From Spraguea lophii (lineage: Eukaryota > Microsporidia > Spragueidae): a stretch of DNA of 64,000 nt. Each line of letters opens with the position of its first letter. Position 1 is the first letter of the stretch. The position numbers and the translations under genes are program-made. The stretch covers positions 62,001 to 126,000 of the forward strand of contig LDOQ01000303.1 of assembly GCA_001887945.1 (NCBI GenBank), written 5' to 3'. Of this stretch, positions 51,853 to 62,427 are shown one piece after another. The notes beneath the pieces are model-generated. The model worked only from the letters and a program-made list of their open reading frames with translations, did no database searches and had not been told where the DNA came from.

Positions 51853-52147
51853 GAAACAAAATTATATGATTTATTTTCTATAATTTATTTTATTGTAACC
51901 ATTATTTATTCATTAAAATATTATTCAAATTATTAATATAGAAAAATATAATAATAAAATAAATTAAATTTATTATTAACAACTGTATGTAATTTATACG
52001 ATATGAAAATAATAATCTATAATGAAACATAGAAGATAATAAAGGTTATTTAAGATTAAATAGATATATTATTTTCTAATGTAAAATATATATAATTTAA
52101 AAATACCATCTAAAGATTTTTATTTATCAAATACAATTCTTGTGTTT

Positions 52148-53680
52148 TTATTCATCATTTGAATCAATGGATTCAACATTCCTTTCTATTTCCTGATTTC
52201 TTATGCCAGTGAGATGATATGCCCAAAGATCTCTAAGCTTCTTTTGCTTAAATGCTAGCTCATCTTCAGAATCTTCATATCTTAATACAATTCTGTATGG
52301 ATATTTATCATCTGGTTTATTTAATCTGTGCATTACAATTACGTCTACAAGGTTTATCTTGCTCTTTGAGGATTTTTTATTGGCGTAATATTTTAAAATT
52401 CCGTCATTCGTTAAAACAAAATATCTTTCATGCCAGAAACAAGAGAAAAAGTATCTTCTTTTAAAAATCAAGCCTTCAAGAACAGAATTATCGTTGTCTC
52501 TATCTTCTTTAATTTCACCTTCTACTGTGTCATCATATCTTCCCGTATCGACACCTTCAAATTTTCGTAGATCATAATTTTTATCTATCATCTGTTGGAC
52601 ATTCTTTTCATCATCTTTTGTGGGAGAACCAAATCCGGCGGCTAAAAATCTTTTGCTGGATTGTTGTTTTTTTGGATTTGTTGCTGTTTTTTTTTCTTCT
52701 TCATTCTTTTGTAAATCGTTAGATGCATCTGTCGCATTATTTACTTCTTTCTTTTCAGCTTCTGGTTTTTGTTCCGATGCTTTTGGTTCTTTTTCTTTAT
52801 TGTCTTCTTGTTGTTGTTCTGGTGCAGATGTTTTCTCTTCTTTATTTGTTGTTCGTAAGATTTCTTCTCTCTGTTTAACTACTTCTTCTGGTTCATCTAA
52901 AGCTTTATCTTTATCAGTTTCTACTTTATGTGTCGTATTTTTATCCGTGTCAAATCCTACCTTACGTTTATGTTCTTTAGATTCTTCTGAATGTATATCA
53001 CTCGGAGAATCATTTTCCTTACTAAGATTTAACGGCTTATCCTCCTTCTTTCCTTGTTTTTCGGATTCTTCTTGTTTTGGTTGATCTGCGTCGTCCCTCT
53101 TGAGAGTTAATGGTTTATCTTCTTTCTTTTCTTCTTCTTGTTTTGGTTGGTCTGCATCATCCCTCTTAAGAGTTAATGGTTTATCCTCCTTCTTTTCTTC
53201 CTTTGGCTGGCCCTCTTTTTTAACTTCTTCTTGTTTTGGTTGATCTGCATCATCTTTCTTAAGAATTAATGGTTTATCTTCTTTTTTGACTTCTTCTTGC
53301 TTTGGTGGTTCCTCTTTTTTGACTTCGCCTTCTTTTGGTTGATCATCTTCTCTCTTAAGAGTCAAGGGTTTGTCTTCTTTCTTTTCTTCATTATCCTCTT
53401 TTTTAAGAACTAAAGGCTTGTCTTCTTTCATAGGTACATCTTGAGATTTTTCATCTTTTTTCTCTTCTTTACCAGCGTTCGAAGTAGATGGTTTTTCGTC
53501 TTTAGTTGGTTGACTCACATCTTTATTTTCCTCCGCTTTAGATTTTTCTTGTTTCTCTTCTGCTTTTTTTTCTTCGGCTATCTTTTTTTTCTCTTCTTCG
53601 GGTTTCTTAAAAATCTCATCTTGTGTTCTATCTTTTTCAACAATCATAATACTTTTACGTCTACCTGCTTTTCTCTGCAT
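52148..53680 (-). CDS. PH-domain protein with Lys/Glu repeats (510 aa)
   Basis: The last ~110 residues form a pleckstrin-homology domain: VLEGLIFKRRYFF..WHERYFVLTNDGILKYYANKK, then PYRIVLRYEDSEDELAFKQ and the terminal helix LRDLWAYHLTGI with the conserved Trp. PH domains bind phosphoinositides or proteins at membranes. Before it lies ~300 residues of Lys/Glu/Pro-rich sequence with about six copies of a ~22-residue unit (EDKPLTLKRDDADQPKQEE). Start: GGGG is placed seven to four bases before the ATG at 53678-53680 (the GGG-type variant of the start signal). An earlier non-ATG opening is not required. Function beyond membrane association unknown. Confidence 0.8.
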   Translation of the reverse strand: MQRKAGRRKSIMIVEKDRTQDEIFKKPEEEKKKIAEEKKAEEKQEKSKAEENKDVSQPTKDEKPSTSNAGKEEKKDEKSQDVPMKEDKPLVLKKEDNEEKKEDKPLTLKREDDQPKEGEVKKEEPPKQEEVKKEDKPLILKKDDADQPKQEEVKKEGQPKEEKKEDKPLTLKRDDADQPKQEEEKKEDKPLTLKRDDADQPKQEESEKQGKKEDKPLNLSKENDSPSDIHSEESKEHKRKVGFDTDKNTTHKVETDKDKALDEPEEVVKQREEILRTTNKEEKTSAPEQQQEDNKEKEPKASEQKPEAEKKEVNNATDASNDLQKNEEEKKTATNPKKQQSSKRFLAAGFGSPTKDDEKNVQQMIDKNYDLRKFEGVDTGRYDDTVEGEIKEDRDNDNSVLEGLIFKRRYFFSCFWHERYFVLTNDGILKYYANKKSSKSKINLVDVIVMHRLNKPDDKYPYRIVLRYEDSEDELAFKQKKLRDLWAYHLTGIRNQEIERNVESIDSNDE

Positions 53681-55178
53681 ATATCCCCAAGTCAATACAT
53701 ATAATTTATAGAAATTCTCCTTTACTTTCCCCTTTAAAGTAACCAATCATTTTTATCATTGTATTTTGTTTGTTAAAACAAAATCATTGTAAAATTAAAA
53801 TACGATTTGAAACAATTTATTGTATTCTAGATTCGACAACCTATTAGAAGTTATAAAATATTTTTTGTTATTTTTGATAAATACGTATATCATTATCACT
53901 GTATTTATCATAATTAAAATTTTTAATTGATTATTTGCGTATGGCCTATATGGAATAATAATAATGTAAAAAGAACATAATATTTAACTCATCCTTTTTA
54001 TCAATCAAATTAAATAAACGATTGTTATAAAAATTTTTCTTACATCAAAAAAATATTTCACAGTTATATACAAATTTTCAATGTTTTTCTGAAAGTATAC
54101 CTTGGAATTGATTTATATATATTTTGTTATGTCATGACAACATTTTTATATTATTTCCCCAAAACACGGTTATCTCAATAATCATAAATGTGTGGTCAAA
54201 TATTTAAACGAAATATTTGAATCTTTTGTTAGAAAGTATATCAAAAGTAAAAATTAAATATATGGAAATGTAGAAAATGGCTAAGTAGATAAGATTTGAA
54301 ATAGCTTTGCTTTTCTACTTAACTATTATTTTTAATGTCAAATAATATTAAAGGTTGATCGTATAAATACATACAATGTTAAACTTATGATTTGGTTAAT
54401 AATATATTAAAAAGAAGATAACAATCATAATAAAATAGAAATAGCATGTGGAATATAATACGCTATATTATAATGTATTATCAAATTAATAAATATATCT
54501 AGCAAAAATAATTTTACCAGTTTCAGATTCTTAAGATACTGACTAATAGGAATGTTTTCGATATAAATAAAGTAATATTTTTTAAAACCATTCTATCAAA
54601 AAAAAAATAAATTTTAATTACAGGATTTACCGTTTATTTCAAGCATTTTCCTATTCATTTTAATAAAAAAATATTTTCCATTCTAATTTGACTTCTTATA
54701 AGACTTTCTTCTTTCTTCTTTAATAATTTTCCCTTTGTTTTTAAAAATTTTATTTTATGTTTCCAAAAGAATGTTAAAATGTCCGTCATATCTTTAGATT
54801 TCACCATATTTTTTTTAGAATACAGAAAATTTGTATCTTATTTTTAATTCTTAATTTTTCTCTTTCGAGGTTTTATTCATTAATTATTAATCCGATCCAT
54901 TACATTTTTTATTGAAAACTTTAATTTTCAAATTAGTATATAAATTTAATGATTATTTAATTTTATATTATTTGCTTTTTCTAAATTTCTTATGTTAACT
55001 AAAATAAATGTATTGTGTTATTATTTTTTTATAAATAAAAAAGCATTTTCATAAAATTTAATATAAAGCTTATTTTATAAATACCTGAAGTTTAAAAAAA
55101 TAATAAAAAATATATATAATAAATAAAAAAACAGCTTTATTATTAATAGAAATAAATCATAACATTGACAAAAAAAAG
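53681..55178. other. large intergenic
   Basis: About 1.5 kb. No conserved gene, repeat copy or tRNA-like element recognised. One 50-codon minus-strand open frame (54655-54807) is unsupported. A GGGG start-like signal for the PH gene lies at the left edge. Confidence 0.45.
53685..53688 (-). promoter_or_regulatory. GGGG start-proximal signal of PH-domain gene
   Basis: On the minus strand, CTTGGGGATAT directly precedes the ATG at 53680. The position and form match the GGG-type signal seen before the kinase gene. Confidence 0.5.
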
Positions 55179-55250
55179 TTCCTCGTCCGGGAATCGAACC
55201 CGGGCCACCGGTGTGAAAGACCGATATCCTAACCATTGGACCAACGAGGA
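55179..55250 (-). tRNA. tRNA-Glu (anticodon TTC)
   Basis: 72 nt, minus strand. Acceptor TCCTCGT/ACGAGGA with discriminator A. D arm with TGGTTAGGAT, anticodon stem TCGGT/ACCGG with loop CTTTCAC (anticodon TTC), T arm CCGGG-TTCGATT-CCCGG. T-run follows. Confidence 0.95.
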
Positions 55251-55624
55251 TCTGTTTTATTTGAAAGAGAAATATAATAAATGTAATAATAATATTTTCT
55301 CTAATCTAAATAAATATAAAATGTTCATTATACATTTTTTACAAATTCTTATTATTTACAGATAATATGATAACAAAAGTAACAAATTAAATTATAATAA
55401 AATCTACCAGTAAAAATACAAATAGCTATATAACCTATGGTATATTACAAATAAAATATATCTCCTATACCATTATTATTAACATTATTATAATATTTTA
55501 TTATTTATTCATTATTTAAACTATTTTTTTATTATTTTTATTTTAATGTAAAATTTTATACAGATTTTCCTTTAAAATAAATTTCTTATGCATAAATTAA
55601 AAAAATACTGAGGGTAATCAATAT
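55251..55624. other. intergenic with promoter of the FG-rich gene
   Basis: AT-rich. GAGGGTAATCA (GGG at 55612-55614) lies 11 bases before the ATG at 55625. Confidence 0.5.
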
Positions 55625-58270
55625 ATGGTAAAATATGAAGATAATAATATAGATCATCAACCATTAGAAGAAGATGATGAAAAGAATAAATCATCAATAG
55701 ACAATACAAAAGAAACAGAGGTAGATAAAGATTTAATGGAATATGAAAAAATAGAGGATTACAAAAAAAATCAAGGAGACCAAAATGATGAAGAAAACAA
55801 AGACCATATTCTAATTGAAACTTCCAAAGATCATGATAATACAATTACTAATATAAATATTGATAATAGAAATAAAGAAGGAATAAAAGATATCACAGAT
55901 AGTAAAACTTATAATAATATAACAAACGAAGATGAGAAAGAAGAAGAGACAGATAAACTTGACAATAAAATAAATAACTTAAAAGAAGATGATAAAAATA
56001 CCAATGAACTATTTAAACTAGAAAATATGGATCCTATTAAAGATGATTTACAAGAAGAAGAGATTGATCATACTACAGAAGGTAAGATTGACATTAAAGA
56101 ACAAAAACATCCTAACAATTCGAACAACGGAATAAATAATTTAGAGAAGAAAGAATCATTAAACAATGAAATAACCCATTCCGATAATAAAATAAATCAA
56201 ATATTAAATAATTCTGATAATAAAATAAATGAAGAACCATTAAGCAATGAAATCAATGAAGAAAAATTGAAGAAAGAAATAACCAATTCTGATAATAAAA
56301 TAAATGAAATATTAAATAAAGAAATCAAATCAGAGAATGAAATATTAAATAAAGAAATAATTAATTCTGGTAACAAAATAAATGAAGTGTTAAATAATGA
56401 AATAATTAATTCTAATAACAAAATAAATGAAAATAATAATAAAGAATCCAATAATAAAATTATCAACAACTCAGATAACAAAATAAATGAAGAATCCAAT
56501 AATAAAATTAATACAAATGAAAAATTAAATAAAGGAATAACCAATTCTGATAACAAAGATATAAATAATATTTTTATTAATAATTCAAATAAAGAAATAA
56601 ATAAATCAAATGACAAAGAAAAAATAACCGAAGAATTATCATCTATTAATTTATTAAATCATACCGATAATAATTCAACAGGAGATATTTTCAAAAACAA
56701 AGGAAATAATAATCCTTTTGATATTTTTAAAAGTAATCATAATATACTTTTAAATAAAGACCTACAGAACATTACACTAAATGATGGGAAAGATAGTAAT
56801 AATGCTGGTAATGATAAAGATAAAGATAATAAAAGTAATAATAATATATTTAGTTATAATAATAATAATAATAATAATATATTTGGCCATAATAACAAGG
56901 ATAATAATAATATATTTGGTCATAACAATAAAGATATGATTGATACTAATATATTTGGTTATAATAACAAGGATAACAATAAAATATTTAATTATAACAA
57001 TAAAGACATTATAGATGATAAGCATGATATTATATTAGATAACAAAAATGATAATAATAACAGTGTATTTGGTTATAACAATAAAGAGGGTAAAAGTATA
57101 TTAAACAATAACAGTAAAGATATAACTGATAATGATATACTTAACACTAATAATGATAGTTTATTACAACCAGAAGAAGTAGAAGAAAATAATTCATTAA
57201 TATTGAATAATGATACTTCATGTATAGAAGAATATAATGATTTATGTTTTAATGATATGAATAGCTTTATTAACAGTAATAAAAATGATAGGAATAATAA
57301 AAGTGATAAGGATAGAGATTATAAAGATAGTAATGATAAAAATAATATAAACGATAGAAATACCATAAATATAAATAATAAAAATATAAATATAAAAAAT
57401 AAAATTATTAACGAGATGAATGATATTAAAGAAGAATACAATAAAATAAAAAATAATATAAATATTTTATACGATAATAAAATAAAAGAAATAAAAGATA
57501 ATAATGATATTGGAGAGATAGAAAAATATATAAATGTAATAAAAAATTATAATAAAGATTATATAGAATCTAATGGTAATAGAAATGATAATAATAGAAG
57601 TAATAGAAATGATAATAATAGAAGTAATAGTTTTATAGAAAAAGATTTAAATAAATTAAGAAATAAAATAAATCTATTGAATATAGGGGATGTTAAAGAG
57701 ATAGAATATTTTAATAAATATATTAGAAATGATATAAATATAGAACCATTAAGATTTAGAATTAATAGAACTAGAAATAATATTTATAATAAATATAAAT
57801 ATAATAATGATAGTAGTGATAGTATAAATAAAGATAAAAATAATAATGGAGATAAAAATAATATTAATAATGATAATATAGAACAGAATAGAAATAAAAT
57901 TAATGATAGTAATATAGAGAAAGGTATAAATAATATTAATGATAATAACAAAGATAATATGATTATGAATAATATTAATAATGATAATAGGAAACAGGAT
58001 GTAAATATTAATAATAATAATATATTTAATACCGCTGGATCTACTAATCCTTTTAGTTCTTCATTAAATTTTAATAAAGATAACAATATGAACAATACAA
58101 GTAACATAAGTAACATAGGTAATATAAACAATAATATGAATAATACAAATATCATAAACAATATGAATAACATGAATAATACAAGTAACATGAATAATAT
58201 GAATTTTACTTTTAGTAATAAGAAGAAGAATATATCTGATATATTAAAAGAATATAAGCAAAGAGAATAA
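55625..58270 (+). CDS. FG-nucleoporin-like Asn-rich protein (881 aa)
   Basis: No enzyme domain. Organisation: an acidic N-terminus, then about residues 180-330 with many copies of an Asn/Lys unit (SDNKINEI..., NKEI), then residues ~400-500 with phenylalanine units NIFGHNNKD, NIFGYNNKD, SVFGYNNK (NIFG/VFG), a coiled-coil-rich middle (about 575-730, EEYNKIKNNINILYDNKIKEI), then NPFSSSLNF and an Asn/Met-rich C-terminus ending FTFSNKKKN. FG units plus coiled coil plus C-terminal FxF are the features of nuclear-pore FG proteins such as the Nsp1/Nup62 group. Identity is not proven by motif. Preceded by GGG. Confidence 0.68.
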   Translation: MVKYEDNNIDHQPLEEDDEKNKSSIDNTKETEVDKDLMEYEKIEDYKKNQGDQNDEENKDHILIETSKDHDNTITNINIDNRNKEGIKDITDSKTYNNITNEDEKEEETDKLDNKINNLKEDDKNTNELFKLENMDPIKDDLQEEEIDHTTEGKIDIKEQKHPNNSNNGINNLEKKESLNNEITHSDNKINQILNNSDNKINEEPLSNEINEEKLKKEITNSDNKINEILNKEIKSENEILNKEIINSGNKINEVLNNEIINSNNKINENNNKESNNKIINNSDNKINEESNNKINTNEKLNKGITNSDNKDINNIFINNSNKEINKSNDKEKITEELSSINLLNHTDNNSTGDIFKNKGNNNPFDIFKSNHNILLNKDLQNITLNDGKDSNNAGNDKDKDNKSNNNIFSYNNNNNNNIFGHNNKDNNNIFGHNNKDMIDTNIFGYNNKDNNKIFNYNNKDIIDDKHDIILDNKNDNNNSVFGYNNKEGKSILNNNSKDITDNDILNTNNDSLLQPEEVEENNSLILNNDTSCIEEYNDLCFNDMNSFINSNKNDRNNKSDKDRDYKDSNDKNNINDRNTININNKNINIKNKIINEMNDIKEEYNKIKNNINILYDNKIKEIKDNNDIGEIEKYINVIKNYNKDYIESNGNRNDNNRSNRNDNNRSNSFIEKDLNKLRNKINLLNIGDVKEIEYFNKYIRNDINIEPLRFRINRTRNNIYNKYKYNNDSSDSINKDKNNNGDKNNINNDNIEQNRNKINDSNIEKGINNINDNNKDNMIMNNINNDNRKQDVNINNNNIFNTAGSTNPFSSSLNFNKDNNMNNTSNISNIGNINNNMNNTNIINNMNNMNNTSNMNNMNFTFSNKKKNISDILKEYKQRE

Positions 58271-58857
58271 TATAATTATATTTTATAATAAAATTTATTT
58301 ATTAATTAAATATATATGTATTAAGATATTACTAAGTTTATATATTTTATTATTAACTTTTTATATTGAAAAAATTATAAAAGATTTTATATTATTTATA
58401 TGATATAAATATAATTTAATAGGATCTATAATATATTCTTGAATGAATTTAAATATATTAATATTATATTTTGGGAGGATTATTTGATAAATTAACAATG
58501 TTTGATGTTTTTTGATATTATGGAAATACTTAAATGATTAAATATATATTTTTTCAGATAAACAATTGTTTATTTCATAGATACATATATATATAAAGAA
58601 AGTGAATTGGGAATATATGTATTAATCAGAATTATTCTAAAAATAATTTTGATATTCTATCAATCAACAATATGAGTTGACAGTTTAATATTTTTTTTTG
58701 TAAAAAAGTAAAATATATTATCGATGATTTGTATTTATAATTTAAATCTATAAAAATATTTTCTGAAAATAATTTAAAACTGGTTAAATTTTTAAATTGA
58801 ATATTATTATTTTTTTAATTATACTGGTATACGGTTATTTTAATTGTTATGTTTATA
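58271..58857. other. intergenic between convergent genes
   Basis: AT-rich spacer between the FG-like gene and the kinase gene 3' ends. Nothing recognised. Confidence 0.45.
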
Positions 58858-60135
58858 TTATTTATTAGATTCAGAAAAAGAATCTTGGTATTCTTTCATC
58901 GTCTCTTCTGTAAATCTATTTTTAAAATATGGATGTTGTAAAATATTCAAAGTTGCATTATCTCCACATCCCAATCTTTTTTCGGTATCTGGTTCTAATA
59001 AACATATAACCAAATCTTTTAAATCATCTTTAATCTTTTTGTTTTGAAAATTTAGATATACTTTATTACCACTATTTAATTTCATTTTTTTTAATGAACA
59101 ACATTCATAACTATTTGTACTTGGTATACATATATTGGTATTTTCTATCAAATGATATAATACACATCCAAATGCCCACCAATCACATTTATATTGCAAT
59201 TCTAAAACATAATAATTACGTTCTTCTGGTGCCAGATAAAGCTCGGTAAATCCGTTTCTAATCATAGTATCATAACCACTATCAATTTTTACAGAACAGT
59301 CAAAATCAATAAGTTTTGCTTGAAGATCGTTGGCAATACATATATTATCAGGTTTAATATCGCCGTGTATTATTTTATGTTTGTGGAGATGTGCTATTCC
59401 TAAAAATATAGATATAATATATTCATCAAGCATTTTTTCATTATATTCTTCTCCGAAAAAATTTATTTCCGATAAATCGCCGTTGTTTAATAGTTCTGTG
59501 ATAACGTAGACTTTACTACCTTGATAATATACTTGTAGATATTTTACAATACTTGAATGTTCATATAACATAAAATATTTTGCAAAATAAATATCGCGAT
59601 GGTAATACCCTGATTTTATTAACATTTCATATCTGTCGACAATAACAACTTTTAAAGCATATTGTGATGAACAACATTTGGTAATTATTGCGCTTACTTC
59701 TCCAAGCTCTCCTGACCTAAATGATTTTGTTACAGCGAAGTTATCTTCAAACTCATGTAAACTTTCTGGAAAACAACATGGATTTTTATTGGCATGTCCA
59801 AATCCAATTTCTGTTGGGGATCTAACTGTATCATTTGGAATGTCTGCTTTATATAAATAAATATCTTCCATATTACATTTTTCGATTTTTTGAGCTCCAG
59901 AGTTTATTTGTATTGAAAGATTTGGGCGTTTAGGATGAAATAAAAATATTGTAGGTGCAGTACATCGAACAGTATTAATTTTTGAACTAATTTTTTTAAA
60001 TAGGGATTTCAACTTATATTTCATTGTATATCGTTTCACGTTGTAATTCTTTCTTGTGAATATAAAATATATTAATATCACAATAGATATAACATATAAT
60101 AGTATAAAATAAGCTTTTGATATCAGACTCTTCAT
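58858..60135 (-). CDS. membrane-anchored Ser/Thr kinase with HGD and DFD motifs (425 aa)
   Basis: An N-terminal TM helix (about residues 7-26, YFILLYVISIVILIYF) precedes a ~110-residue spacer and a protein kinase domain (~130-415). Landmarks: a short glycine-loop-like RSGELGEV, Lys162 in ALKVV, HGDIKPDN (257-264) and DFD (277-279), then GFTELYLAPEE and CDWWAFGCVLYHL. The C-terminal LGCGDNATLNILQHPYF recalls AGC kinases. The usual HRD is HGD and DFG is DFD. Asp of both (catalytic base and metal binding) is kept, so activity is possible. The start at 60135 follows GGGG by four bases. Substrate unknown; a type II orientation would put the kinase in a lumenal or external compartment, other orientations in the cytosol. 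Confidence 0.82.
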   Translation of the reverse strand: MKSLISKAYFILLYVISIVILIYFIFTRKNYNVKRYTMKYKLKSLFKKISSKINTVRCTAPTIFLFHPKRPNLSIQINSGAQKIEKCNMEDIYLYKADIPNDTVRSPTEIGFGHANKNPCCFPESLHEFEDNFAVTKSFRSGELGEVSAIITKCCSSQYALKVVIVDRYEMLIKSGYYHRDIYFAKYFMLYEHSSIVKYLQVYYQGSKVYVITELLNNGDLSEINFFGEEYNEKMLDEYIISIFLGIAHLHKHKIIHGDIKPDNICIANDLQAKLIDFDCSVKIDSGYDTMIRNGFTELYLAPEERNYYVLELQYKCDWWAFGCVLYHLIENTNICIPSTNSYECCSLKKMKLNSGNKVYLNFQNKKIKDDLKDLVICLLEPDTEKRLGCGDNATLNILQHPYFKNRFTEETMKEYQDSFSESNK

Positions 60136-61077
60136 ATTACCCCAAAATATCATAGTTCGTTTTTTAGAGTAATTTTATATTTAGTAATTTATTAAACATA
60201 AATAGAAGATACACAATATCTTATAAATATTAAATTATTTGATATACATTGTTCAATACATAAATATTTCAAAATCAAAAAAAATATATATATCCCAATT
60301 ATGGAAATATTTACTTATATTCCCATCCAATTTTTGTAAATATTTTTATGATTTTCAAATAATCAGATATAAAGTGTTTTTAATACAATTATATCAAACT
60401 TATATTATATATAATTTTAGTAAGAAATTATAAAATCAATTAGCCCGTTTATATTGCTTTAAAAAATTAACCATTTTTGATTGATAATATTATCCGAATC
60501 ACATAAGAACCGACTGTGAAAATATAGTTCTGAAACTGAATTAATATATATATCTTTGATAATTAAAATATTTATTTATAAAATTTGGTATTCTTATTGA
60601 TGAACTGTACTCCTTATATAATTTATTACTGATATAATAAAATATATATCAAACATATAATTGACATTTGAAATCTAAATAATAAATTATTTACTATATC
60701 AAATGATTAATAAAAAATAAACATTTAACATATGACGTTCTAAACAGTATCGTGTATATTGGATATAGATAAAACTCTTATAATTGTAATTATATATAAC
60801 AATACGTAAAATCGCATAACATTTTGATGTCATTTCTTTATATTTTTACTATTTAAAATTTGTTATATAAAAATTATTAACTAAGGAACAGATGTAATAA
60901 TAATCATTAAAAGTATTCAATTAATTATAAATTATAAATATATCTTTGATATTTGTATTGGTTTTGAAATTACATAATATGAATCTGAAAAAAATTTATT
61001 ATAATTCCTTTAGTAAATTAAATACAAAGACATATTAAAAATTTTATTGTATACTAAAAATATTTCACGTTTTGGAA
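60136..61077. other. intergenic
   Basis: AT-rich upstream region of the kinase gene. A 64-codon plus-strand open frame near 60239 begins at a non-ATG codon and is unsupported. Confidence 0.45.
60140..60143 (-). promoter_or_regulatory. GGGG start-proximal signal of kinase gene
   Basis: Minus-strand TTTTGGGGTAATATG fixes the second ATG (60133-60135) rather than the first in-frame ATG (60151-60153) as the likely start. Confidence 0.5.
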
Positions 61078-61542
61078 AATAAGACTTTTACTTATATAAT
61101 TCACCTGGCCGGAGCGGTCTACCGTGGTATGAGACCTCTGATTCCTAAAGCACGTTTAAACATGTGTTAACTAGCTTCGCTACAGATACGCATTAGTCTC
61201 GCCTTATTTTATGCTCCAGAGCGTTAGGATTTTACGTATGGTACAACGTCGTCGGCCCCTCCCTCTTTTCAGAGATTCCTAACCTCTTTCTTGGCATATT
61301 ATTGACCGAATCACAAATCAATACACGAATTGCCATTACACCAGCTAACCACAGCTTTATTCGATAAGATGGTAATTGTATAAGGTCCATCTAATGTTAT
61401 TCTAACTTAACCTAACCACTCAATAATTTTCTTCTTCCCTTCCATTTTTTATTTTATTTAAAAATTATGCTAAGCGAGAGATTCGAACCCATCAGGCTTT
61501 AAATTTGATTACTGTTCCACGACCACTAGGCCAAGCAGGTCT
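61078..61542 (-). repeat. tRNA-headed SINE-like repeat, copy H (full length)
   Basis: On the minus strand the head GACCTGCTTGGCCTAGTGGT (A box TGGCCTAGTGGT) is followed by a GATGGGTTCGAATCTC (B box) and the full body (ATTGATTTGTGATTCGGTCA, GACGTTGTACCATACGTAAA, GGAATCAGAGGTCTCATACC) to the 3' end. The best-preserved head in the window. Confidence 0.88.
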
Positions 61543-61902
61543 GTTTATTTTTAAGGGAATCTTAATTCACTACATCAGAAATAACCTATTCAATATTATC
61601 AAGGTATAAAAACTATCTAATTCGTCATTACACCAAATAAAACGATATTTTTAAATATAAGTATCTTTTAATAAATTTTCACGTATTAACATATTAAAAT
61701 TCATCATATATAACTTTTAAAAAATAATAATATTTCTTTTGAAATTCCTAATTTAATTACTTATGACTCAGAAACCTTTATATTTTTATGTTAAAATTAA
61801 ATAAATTATCATTATATTATTATTTTTATAAATAATATTATTTATTATCAATCTCTTTAATTTATCATTAAAATATATTTTTGTTTTATTTTCCCCAATA
61901 AA
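61543..61902. other. intergenic / promoter
   Basis: AT-rich. CCCC at 61893-61896 precedes the SVP26-like start by six bases. Confidence 0.5.
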
Positions 61903-62427
61903 ATGTTTCTGATTTTCATCCAATCATTATTTATAATAGTTTTTATAATAGCCTTAATAATAGGATTAGGCTTTGGATTATATTATAGTGTCATGTACAT
62001 AGAAGAACACACATATGCAGCCAAAGATAAAATAGAAATGATAATACAAGGAATCCTTATATTACACATTTATCTACTTCTTAGAGGAATGAGAATATTT
62101 GTTATTGTATTTTCTCTAATATCAAATCTAATATTCTATAATCTACTATCCTCTTATCCTTATATTTTAGCCAGTAATGTTAATTTTATTGCTGGATGTG
62201 TAGCAGCATTTATTAACCATTTTTTGTTTTTACAAACTACAATAGCCAACAATTATAATGCATTGGAAATTATACTGTACTTTATTATTTTTGTATGGGT
62301 AGTGCCATTTTGCTTCTTTTTGAGTTTAACAGCAAATGATGATACATTCCCTGTGAAAGGAAATATAAAAAGGAAAACATGGATAGGAAGAATCTTAGAA
62401 AGAGTTAAATATGCAGCATCAAAATAA
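61903..62427 (+). CDS. SVP26: Svp26/Tex261-family ER membrane protein
   Basis: Four-helix membrane protein family that works in ER-to-Golgi export of glycosyltransferases and related cargo. 174 aa with four or five hydrophobic segments. The family pattern is present: GFGLYYSVMYIEEHTYAAKD near the N-terminus (compare GLYYLAEL.EEYT..AK), FIAGCVAAFINHFLFL, and the hallmark VPFCFFLSLTANDDTFP (compare VPF.LF.SLSANDN.LP). The lysine-rich C-terminus fits a cytosolic tail. CCCC upstream. Very short leader. Confidence 0.87.
   Translation: MFLIFIQSLFIIVFIIALIIGLGFGLYYSVMYIEEHTYAAKDKIEMIIQGILILHIYLLLRGMRIFVIVFSLISNLIFYNLLSSYPYILASNVNFIAGCVAAFINHFLFLQTTIANNYNALEIILYFIIFVWVVPFCFFLSLTANDDTFPVKGNIKRKTWIGRILERVKYAASK

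Noticed and set aside
53681..53746. 22-codon N-terminal extension of the PH-domain gene
   Set aside because: Opens with TTG; the nearby upstream ATG (53748-53750) is out of frame. The ATG at 53680 with GGGG upstream is preferred.
54655..54807. 50-codon minus-strand ORF (MVKSKDMTDILTFFWKHK)
   Set aside because: Plausible composition but no start signal, motif or neighbour support; chance ORFs of this length are expected.
55572..55844. 90-codon antisense frame rich in Tyr/His/Leu
   Set aside because: Shadow of the FG-like gene.
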